Source: Muribaculaceae bacterium (GTDB lineage: Bacteria > Bacteroidota > Bacteroidia > Bacteroidales > Muribaculaceae). From it: a stretch of DNA of 13,599 nucleotides. The position numbers and the translations under genes were made by a program. Positions 8,566 to 13,599 of this stretch are shown in pieces; the stretch's first letter is position 1; every line of letters begins with the position of its first letter. The notes below the pieces were generated by a model, which was not told the DNA's origin, did not search any database, and saw only the letters and a program-made list of their open reading frames with translations. The stretch lies in NCBI GenBank assembly GCA_020026215.1, contig JAHHQT010000049.1, forward strand, positions 1 through 13,599, given 5' to 3'.

Positions 8566-8826
8566 TAGCTTGTAAACAGCCGTAACCAACTATAATCATT
8601 TAGAATAAAGTCACTGTGTATCAGTGACTTTTCTGTTTTAACACTTTCCAGTCCGTATTTGGAGATAACGGTTTTTATCCATATTTTTCTATCATATTTC
8701 TACCGCGACAGAAATTCACGGTTAGCCCGAATGTCACAATGACGCATTAGTTGACGTGTGTTGACAATGGTTTACATGTGTAGACAAAAAGGGAAATTAA
8801 AAAACAGAGAAAATGATATAGGAAAT
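8566..8826 (+). promoter_or_regulatory. Junction and control region before the HTH gene
   Basis: The 261 bases between mnmE and the likely HTH start contain the mnmE terminator, then an AT-rich stretch without recognised genes, then a cluster of TTGAC/GTC motifs. Two 15-base direct repeats lie at 8751-8765 (TTGACGTGTGTTGAC) and 8771-8785 (TTTACATGTGTAGAC), 12 of 15 identical and 20 bases apart, i.e. about two helical turns. TACATGTG at 8773-8780 is one base off the Bacteroidota -7 box and lies 19 bases after TTG at 8751-8753, so the repeats would overlap a promoter. Arm sites for the recombinase or an operator for the HTH protein are plausible readings. Confidence 0.5.
8607..8633 (+). terminator. 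Hairpin terminator after mnmE
   Basis: A perfect 10-bp stem (AAAGTCACTG at 8607-8616, its complement at 8622-8631) with a 5-base loop runs into TTTTCTGTTTT. It would end transcription of the endonuclease-mnmE unit, and its A run also allows use from the right. It may belong to the original mnmE locus or have come in with the element. Confidence 0.75.
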
Positions 8827-9705
8827 ATGGAAGTAAAGAGAATTTGTCAATGGTGTGGAAAACCGTTCATTGCACAGAAAACAACGACCTGTTATTGTAG
8901 CCCTCAATGCTCGAAGCGAGGTTACAAACATCGTATCAAGGAGCGCAAAATGGAACTGCGCCACATTCAGGAAATGCAGGAGTTGCGCTCCAGTTTGGAG
9001 AAGCAGGAATATTTCACTTTTTCGCAGGCTGCCCGATTGATGGGCGTGAGCCGTCAGTACATTTATAAATTAGTCAAAGAGGATAAACTTAGAGCATCCC
9101 GAATTAGCGGAAGAATGGCTTTGGTAAGGCGTGCAGACATAGAGTTAATGCTCAAAAGCAAACCTTACGAACGACTGGTTGCGAAAAACGACTTCAACAT
9201 CTCCGAGTATTACACAGCCGAAGAGATTGCGGAAAAATATAAGGTCAACGCCAAATGGGTGTGGACTTACACTCGGCAACATAAAGTGCCGAAAGTGAGA
9301 ATCCGCCAGTTCAACTATTACAGCAAGAAACATATCGATGCTGCCTTTGCCAAATACGAGGTAGATTCCGACCTTACTGAATGGTACACACCGGAAGAGA
9401 TTCAGGAGAAGTACGGTATGACACGTGTCGCCATCCGTTCGCAAGTGTATCGGAACAACATTCCCTCCAAGAAAGAGCATGGGCAGATATTCTACTCAAA
9501 GCTCCACTTCGACCTCTCGAAGAGTTCCGAACAGGAGAGCAAGGCGGAATACTACACCGTCAAGGAGGCGATGGAGAAATTCAAACTCTCTCGTGATTCG
9601 GTTTACGGTATTCTGCAATTCCATCAGATCAACCGGGAGAAGAACGGACGGTTCGTCAGATTCCTGAAAGTGGAGTTTGACCGGGTAATGGGTGTCCGCA
9701 AATAG
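8827..9705 (+). CDS. Zinc-ribbon protein with four tandem excisionase-like HTH modules
   Basis: A 292-residue protein with a small N-terminal cysteine cluster (C7, C10, C22, C24, C28 in CQWCGKPF...CYCSPQC), likely a zinc ribbon, then a basic helical linker. Four related HTH_17/MerR-like modules follow at about residues 61-109, 127-175, 185-230 and 241-288. Each opens with a YxT or YFT turn (EYFTFSQAARLMGVSR, EYYTAEEIAEKYKVN, EWYTPEEIQEKYGMTR, EYYTVKEAMEKFKLSR) and closes with a short wing and F/I-D/E residues. I chose ATG 8827 because an AGGA precedes it and because upstream GTG 8758 and ATG 8767/8776 lie in the repeat and promoter region. It sits directly before the integrase, as in Bacteroides elements, so a role as regulator or recombination directionality factor is likely but inferred. 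Confidence 0.85.
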   Translation: MEVKRICQWCGKPFIAQKTTTCYCSPQCSKRGYKHRIKERKMELRHIQEMQELRSSLEKQEYFTFSQAARLMGVSRQYIYKLVKEDKLRASRISGRMALVRRADIELMLKSKPYERLVAKNDFNISEYYTAEEIAEKYKVNAKWVWTYTRQHKVPKVRIRQFNYYSKKHIDAAFAKYEVDSDLTEWYTPEEIQEKYGMTRVAIRSQVYRNNIPSKKEHGQIFYSKLHFDLSKSSEQESKAEYYTVKEAMEKFKLSRDSVYGILQFHQINREKNGRFVRFLKVEFDRVMGVRK

Positions 9706-9736
9706 TCTAATTTATGGCTATCCGCAAATTATTCAA
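9688..9736 (+). repeat. Short imperfect tandem repeat over the end of the HTH gene
   Basis: ATGGGTGTCCGCAAATAG at 9688-9705 (last codons of the gene) is echoed 26 bases later at 9714 by ATGGCTATCCGCAAATTA. Over 23 bases, 17 are identical, with TCCGCAAAT fully shared. It could be a small duplication or a pair of protein-binding sites. The rest of the 117-base gap before the integrase (9706-9822) is AT-rich, and no clear promoter box was found in it. Confidence 0.4.
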
Positions 9737-9822
9737 AAATTAATCCCTGCTGTAGGTAATCTGCATGACTACATTATAGAGTTTCGCCGACGAATTAATA
9801 ATAACCATAAAAATATAACATT

Positions 9823-10938
9823 ATGCATGAATGCAAGACCGTGACATTAAGGACACGTCCGCTAAAAGGCAGGATGATGTCTTTCTATCTGGATTATTAT
9901 CCGGGGTATCGAGACAAAGAGACAATGAAAGTTATCCGTCATGAATCGCTTGGTATTTATATCTATGCCAATCCGAGGAACAAACGTGAACAGAATTTCA
10001 ACGAGGTAATGACCGAGAAAGCCGAAGCCATCCGTTGTCGCAGGTTCGAGTCGGTAGTCAATGAACGGTATGACTTCTTTGACAAGTACAAACTCAAGGC
10101 AGACTTTCTGGAGTATTATCGCAAGCAACTCCGTAAGCATGACCAGAAATGGGAGTTTGTCTATCTGCATTTCAGTAACTTCGTACATGGCAAATGCACT
10201 TTTGAAGAGATTGACATCGACCTCTGTAACAAGTTTCGGGAATATCTGCTGAGTGCCAAGAAGCTAAGGCGTAACGGACGTATCACACGGAACTCCGCAT
10301 CAGGATATTGGTCTACTTTCAGAGGTTTCCTGAAAATACTCTACCGTAATGGGATGATAAAGACCAATGTCAATGACTTCTTGGAAAAGATAGAGACAGA
10401 AGATGTAATGAAAGAGGCCCTGTCTGTTGAGGAACTGTACAAATTGGCCGAGACACCTTGTAAGAAGCCTATTCTGAAAACTGCATCGCTGTTTTCCTGT
10501 ATGACCAGCTTGCGCATCAGTGACATTCTCTCGCTATGTTGGGAAGACATTGTGGACTATTCTGCCGGAGGGAAATGCGTACACATCATTACGCAGAAGA
10601 ACAAAGCGGAAGACATCATCCCCATCAGTGAAGAAGCTTTGGGATTGATTGGCTATAATTCTGAAAAGAAAGGTTTGGTATTCAAGGGGCTTATGCGTAG
10701 CTGGACGCAAATCCCGATGAAAGAGTGGATTCGTTCTGCCGGAATTACCAAGAACATCACATTCCACTCGTACCGGAGAACATTCGCCACGCTGCAAGCT
10801 GCTGCCGGGACGGACATCCGTACCATACAGAGCATCATGGCGCACAAGAGTATCACCACCACTCAAAGGTATATCAAAGTCGTGGACGCCAACAAACGTG
10901 AAGCCAGCAAGAAGATTACTTTGACAAGGAAAGACTGA
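9823..10938 (+). CDS. Tyrosine recombinase (integrase) of a Bacteroides-type mobile element
   Basis: A 371-residue site-specific recombinase that would cut and join the element ends through a 3'-phosphotyrosine. The order is an N-terminal arm-binding domain (about 1-75, with SFYLDYYPGYRDKETMK and ESLGIYIYANPRNKRE), a SAM-like core-binding domain (about 90-190), and the catalytic domain (about 200-360). Catalytic residues are visible: Arg231 in TSLRISDILSL, a Lys near 259, His315 and Arg318 in HSYRR, His341 in MAHKS, and Tyr350 in TQRYIKV. All are intact and the length is normal, so it is probably active. The arm domain implies that it binds sites near the element ends, such as the repeats at 8751-8785. 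It is read away from mnmE, consistent with a left-end position. Confidence 0.95.
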   Translation: MHECKTVTLRTRPLKGRMMSFYLDYYPGYRDKETMKVIRHESLGIYIYANPRNKREQNFNEVMTEKAEAIRCRRFESVVNERYDFFDKYKLKADFLEYYRKQLRKHDQKWEFVYLHFSNFVHGKCTFEEIDIDLCNKFREYLLSAKKLRRNGRITRNSASGYWSTFRGFLKILYRNGMIKTNVNDFLEKIETEDVMKEALSVEELYKLAETPCKKPILKTASLFSCMTSLRISDILSLCWEDIVDYSAGGKCVHIITQKNKAEDIIPISEEALGLIGYNSEKKGLVFKGLMRSWTQIPMKEWIRSAGITKNITFHSYRRTFATLQAAAGTDIRTIQSIMAHKSITTTQRYIKVVDANKREASKKITLTRKD

Positions 10939-10962
10939 CAGCCATTTCGTCCTCGATTTCTG

Positions 10963-11004
10963 CGGTCAGAGTATGATTTTTCACCTAAAATCATACTCTG
11001 ACCG
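10963..11004. repeat. Perfect 18-bp inverted repeat after the integrase
   Basis: CGGTCAGAGTATGATTTT (10963-10980) and its exact complement (10987-11004) flank a 6-base TCACCT loop, 24 bases after the integrase stop. No T run follows on either strand, so it is not a standard intrinsic terminator, although such a stable RNA hairpin could still stop or stabilise transcripts. A binding site for an element protein is an alternative. Confidence 0.9.
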
Positions 11005-11069
11005 TGATATTTAGCATGATACGTGGTAACTATCAGTCTTTTTATTGCAACTATCTGGAATATCGATTA

Positions 11070-11077
11070 TATCTTTA
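11070..11077 (+). promoter_or_regulatory. Candidate promoter -7 box for the membrane protein gene
   Basis: TATCTTTA differs from the Bacteroidota consensus TAnnTTTG only in its last base. A TTG at 11045-11047 lies 22 bases upstream, slightly wide for the -33 element. The predicted transcript would begin just before the ATG at 11108 and would exclude the upstream TTG start, which is one reason for preferring 11108. Confidence 0.4.
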
Positions 11078-11107
11078 GCGCGAAACGATTCCAAACACTT
11101 GCAGACC

Positions 11108-11953
11108 ATGACGAATAAAAAACAAATTCAGACTAAAAAGATAAGTTTTATCCTCGCACTGTCCGTTATCATTTATGCGGCCATAGATACTTATCTTTTC
11201 CTTTGCCATGACATCAATATCATGCGCATAACGACTCCTGTCATCCTTGGACTGGTAATAGCTATCATATTGTGCGGACTCCTGCACAAATTTTTCTATA
11301 AATGGCTGACAAAAAATCCTATCAACTTCTCTTTTGACGAGCCATCTACCCCTATTGTAAAATCAGAGAACATCATAGAATCTATGGATGCTACTGAAAC
11401 GCAGCCCATCAAGCAACCGATGGATTTGCCTGAACAAGAGTCTTCTCCATCCCAACAGTCGAATCAAGATACTGTAAACTCTGATTGTCCGCAAGATTCT
11501 CATTTGAATAAATATGATTCCATATTGGTGGAACTCAAAAAGAAAGAGATTGAAAGGCAAGTGGAAATCATGGATGCGATTCGGGAATATGTAACCGTCA
11601 AAACTGCCCCCTATCTCTCCAAAGAGGATATTGCCACCCTCATTACCAATATAGAGTATATGGCTTACGATCAACCTGAGTCATATAAACCGATTCGTTC
11701 CAATATAGACAATCCGCTGAGGTCGCCGGGGCTTCGCCATTTGGCATGGAATGTCGGTGAACGCTTGGGAGTGCCCTTAGCGAAAAGAGCCGTTTTTATC
11801 AAGAAATCATTTCCATACGAACTCGTAAACGCGACCCTTGAATATCTCAGACTCAATTTACGGGATAATGTTCCAAGCCAGATTCCCATTGATGTACCAG
11901 ATAAAGGCGACTATCGCTTCCATTTAGATGTAGATAATGATGACTCGCAATAA
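11108..11953 (+). CDS. Unrecognised protein with two membrane segments and a conserved-looking C-terminal domain
   Basis: A 281-residue protein if the ATG at 11108 is used (MTNKKQIQTKK...); the frame also runs back to a TTG at 11045. Residues 12-33 and about 40-65 are hydrophobic helices forming a hairpin with a basic start, so both ends should face the cytoplasm. A Ser/Gln/Glu/Pro-rich linker follows (about 75-130), then a soluble domain (135-281) with a charged helix (VELKKKEIERQVEIMDAIREYV), PLRSPGLRHLAWNVGERLG near 203-221 and IDVPDKGDYRFHLDVD near 261-276. I do not recognise the family. Its place between the integrase and the excisionase/ATPase genes marks it as an element gene. A membrane sensor or anchor is a guess. 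Confidence 0.75.
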   Translation: MTNKKQIQTKKISFILALSVIIYAAIDTYLFLCHDINIMRITTPVILGLVIAIILCGLLHKFFYKWLTKNPINFSFDEPSTPIVKSENIIESMDATETQPIKQPMDLPEQESSPSQQSNQDTVNSDCPQDSHLNKYDSILVELKKKEIERQVEIMDAIREYVTVKTAPYLSKEDIATLITNIEYMAYDQPESYKPIRSNIDNPLRSPGLRHLAWNVGERLGVPLAKRAVFIKKSFPYELVNATLEYLRLNLRDNVPSQIPIDVPDKGDYRFHLDVDNDDSQ

Positions 11954-12053
11954 AAAAAAGTATGCAGACGAAATAATTAATCCGGTCTGTATTGTTCTGC
12001 AAGGTTTCATTGAGTTGGTTCGCAGCATGTTAAACGATTAAAATAGTCATAAT

Positions 12054-12428
12054 ATGGAAAAAGACCAACTGACATTCAACGACCTGCCGACTGTGGTAGG
12101 CGAACTATGCGACAGAATCGCAAGTATGGAAAGCCTGCTTACGGAGAAACTTTCCAAGCAGTACGAAACCAAAGAGAACACGCACGTCCCCATGACCGTA
12201 CAGGAGGCTTGCAACTATCTTAAAATGCCGTTGTCGACCTTTTATTACAAGGTCAAGAAGGACGATATTCCGGTTATAAAACAAGGAAAGCATCTCTACA
12301 TCTATCGTGACGAACTGGATAGATGGCTGGAATCTTCTCGGAAGAATCCGGCTCCGCAAAGTTTCGAGGACGAGAATGAGTCCTTTCTCGCCTCCCATCG
12401 CCGTAAACCGAACCCTAAAAACTGGTAG
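12054..12428 (+). CDS. Small excisionase-like HTH DNA-binding protein
   Basis: A 124-residue protein. Residues 1-45 form a predicted helical, possibly coiled N-terminal region (LCDRIASMESLLTEKLSKQ). Residues 46-93 form one HTH_17 (excisionase/MerR-like) module: PMTVQEACNYLKMPLSTFYYKVKKDDIPVIKQGKHLYIYRDELDRWL, with the two helices, the wing and the terminal DELDRWL typical of the family. The tail is Pro/Asn-rich. Such proteins sit next to RepA-like ATPase genes on many Bacteroides mobilizable elements and act as transcription or excision factors (family and context knowledge). It stops two bases before the ATPase start, so the two form an operon. The preceding 100 bases (11954-12053) show no clear promoter. 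Confidence 0.88.
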   Translation: MEKDQLTFNDLPTVVGELCDRIASMESLLTEKLSKQYETKENTHVPMTVQEACNYLKMPLSTFYYKVKKDDIPVIKQGKHLYIYRDELDRWLESSRKNPAPQSFEDENESFLASHRRKPNPKNW

Positions 12429-12430
12429 CG

Positions 12431-13501
12431 ATGGAAAAGACAGATACTATTATTCTTTCTCCGGAAGAATTGACCGCTTATATGGCGGAGTCTACAATAA
12501 GCGTAACAAGTACATACGACCACTCCCCGGTGGTTCTGATGGTGGACGATACTGTTATCGGAACATTGGGAAACTTCAGCGCTTCCATCGGGAAAGCCAA
12601 AAGCAAGAAAACTTTCAACGTTTCAGCCATTGTCGCATCGGCATTGAGTGGCAGCACCGTTCTTCATTACCGGTCTATGTTCCCTGAGAATAAGCGGAAG
12701 ATTCTATATATAGACACAGAGCAGGGGCGGTATCATTGCCAACAGGTATTGAAACGCATCTTACGTTTGGCCGACTTGCCGGAATACAAGAATCCGGATA
12801 ATCTGATTATGCTGGCTCTGCGCAAGTTTTCCCCTAAACTACGTCTGGCGATAGTCGAACAGGCCATTGGCACAATACCGGATTTGGGATTGGTCATCAT
12901 AGATGGCATTCGTGATTTCCTTTACGACATCAATTCCTCCAGTGAATCCACCGACATCATCTCCAAATTCATGCAGTGGACGGATGACAGGCAAATCCAT
13001 ATCCATACCGTCTTGCATCAGAACAAGAATGATGAGCATGCCCGTGGTCACATCGGCACGAAACTCAATAACAAAGCGGAAACCATCATGCAGGTCGAAG
13101 TGGACAAAGAGGACAAGACTGTAAGCGTGGTCGAAGCCGTCCATATCCGTGACCGCGAGTTTGAACCTTTCGCTTTCCGCATAAACGAGGAAGCCATGCC
13201 CGAACCGGTAGAGTCCTATCTGCCCAAAAAGAAGAAGACCGGACGACCAACCAAAGGACCGTTCGATCCGGACAAGGAGATTCCAAAGAATGTACATCGT
13301 CCAGCATTGGATGCCGTTTTTGCCAATGGAAACATCAGCAATTACGATGATTATATAGAACGCTTGAAAGAGGGTTACGGATTACAGGGTATAAAACTCG
13401 GTTATAACAAGGCGGTAAAGGTCGCAACATTGCTAAGCGACAAACAAATGGTTATAAAAGAAGGGAAAGATTATGCCTTCAATCCAGAATACCATTATTG
13501 A
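12431..13501 (+). CDS. RepA-like RecA-fold ATPase of a mobile element
   Basis: A 356-residue P-loop ATPase of the RepA/AAA_25 type found on mobilizable elements, where such proteins act as replicative helicases or replication factors. It has a variant Walker A, GKAKSKKT (residues 54-61, with Lys60-Thr61 in the GK[ST] position); the acidic strand ILYIDTEQG (91-99); Walker B LVIIDG (154-159); a HTVLHQNKND sensor-like segment (192-201); and RGHIGTKLNNKAETIMQVE (205-223), a conserved region of hexameric RecA-fold helicases. A basic linker with KKKKTGRPTKG (266-276) resembles an AT-hook, and the C-terminal 60-70 residues look like a small helical or winged-helix domain. Function as a plasmid-like replication or mobilization ATPase is inferred. 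It is the last complete gene in the window. Confidence 0.82.
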   Translation: MEKTDTIILSPEELTAYMAESTISVTSTYDHSPVVLMVDDTVIGTLGNFSASIGKAKSKKTFNVSAIVASALSGSTVLHYRSMFPENKRKILYIDTEQGRYHCQQVLKRILRLADLPEYKNPDNLIMLALRKFSPKLRLAIVEQAIGTIPDLGLVIIDGIRDFLYDINSSSESTDIISKFMQWTDDRQIHIHTVLHQNKNDEHARGHIGTKLNNKAETIMQVEVDKEDKTVSVVEAVHIRDREFEPFAFRINEEAMPEPVESYLPKKKKTGRPTKGPFDPDKEIPKNVHRPALDAVFANGNISNYDDYIERLKEGYGLQGIKLGYNKAVKVATLLSDKQMVIKEGKDYAFNPEYHY

Positions 13502-13506
13502 GTTCA

Positions 13507-13551
13507 ACTTTACTTTATTGTCGGGGCGTATATATAAGAATAAAGCAAAGT
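13507..13551. repeat. Imperfect inverted repeat after the ATPase gene
   Basis: ACTTTACTTTATT (13507-13519) pairs with AATAAAGCAAAGT (13539-13551) at 12 of 13 positions around a 19-base loop. It starts five bases after the ATPase stop. It may end the message or act as a control site for the next gene, which lies outside. The remaining bases to 13599 hold no gene I can support. Confidence 0.5.
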
Positions 13552-13599
13552 CGGCAGGAAGACATCATGTGAGATATTCATATTCTCCCCTCTTTTAGA

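Larger units (their letters stand above)
8566..13599. mobile_element. Left part of an integrative element next to mnmE
   Basis: A continuous block of element genes (multi-HTH protein, tyrosine recombinase, membrane protein, excisionase-like HTH, RepA-like ATPase) begins right after mnmE and runs to the window edge. It is visibly richer in G+C than the core part and uses mixed stop codons, where the core uses TAA. The left boundary could be within the last codons of mnmE or in the 190 bases after them. The right end, relaxase, primase and cargo are outside, so whether it is self-transmissible, mobilizable or a defective island cannot be said. Confidence 0.85.

Noticed and set aside
8758..8826. 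Upstream starts (GTG 8758, ATG 8767, ATG 8776) for the four-HTH protein
   Set aside because: They fall in the repeat and promoter-like region and add a peptide with no family feature. ATG 8827 has an AGGA before it and begins the MEVKRICQWC zinc ribbon.
10336..10866. Minus-strand frames inside the integrase (for example 10534-10866)
   Set aside because: They are antisense to the catalytic domain and contain no family motif.
11995..12020. TTCTGCAAGGTTTCATTG as a second copy of the mnmE end (attR)
   Set aside because: Only TTCTGC and scattered bases match the end of mnmE, and RepA-like element genes continue beyond it.
13569..13598. GTG-started mini-frame at the right edge
   Set aside because: Nine codons with no RBS in good position; nothing supports it as a gene.
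1..13599. CRISPR arrays, rRNA or tRNA genes, insertion sequences
   Set aside because: No regularly spaced repeats, tRNA cloverleaf, rRNA segment or transposase was seen on either strand by reading; an automated scan was not possible.

Overview
The window looks like chromosome from a member of the Bacteroidales (Bacteroidota). The evidence is the gene set and its order (YicC, Gmk and NadD, then a DUF5063-like protein), the Bacteroidota-type promoter boxes (TAnnTTTG) in the one divergent intergenic region, the weak Shine-Dalgarno signals, and an integrase and helix-turn-helix pair of the kind found on Bacteroides mobile elements. I cannot place the genus from sequence alone.

Positions 1-8565 are AT-rich core chromosome. 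A tightly packed rightward operon (1-3386) encodes the end of a YicC-family endoribonuclease, guanylate kinase (gmk), nicotinate-nucleotide adenylyltransferase (nadD), a small acidic DUF5063-like protein and an M18 aminopeptidase. It converges on valS (valyl-tRNA synthetase, minus strand), and two strong hairpin terminators lie between them. A divergent promoter region (6137-6280) then serves valS leftward, and rightward a membrane-anchored DNA/RNA non-specific endonuclease that overlaps mnmE (tRNA wobble-uridine modification GTPase) by 13 bases.

From just past or just inside the 3' end of mnmE to the right edge of the window, the base composition becomes visibly richer in G+C and the stop codons change. 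Every complete core gene, and the partial yicC, ends in TAA except mnmE (TGA). The genes after it end in TAG, TGA, TAA, TAG and TGA. This segment is the left part of an integrative element. It holds a zinc-ribbon protein with four tandem excisionase-like HTH modules, a tyrosine recombinase, a perfect 18-bp inverted repeat, an unrecognised protein with two membrane segments, a small excisionase-like HTH protein, and a RepA-type P-loop ATPase next to it. The integrase and HTH proteins would control integration and excision. The ATPase resembles proteins that load or support replication of mobilizable elements. Replication primase, relaxase, cargo and the right end are not in the window, so the element type (mobilizable element, ICE or island) cannot be settled.

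The points most worth a second look are the likely use of the mnmE 3' end as attachment site, with signs that the last codons of mnmE were supplied by the element, the four-HTH protein with its repeat-rich promoter, and the strong hairpin after the integrase that does not look like an ordinary terminator. I did not find a clearly new defence or metabolic system in the visible part.
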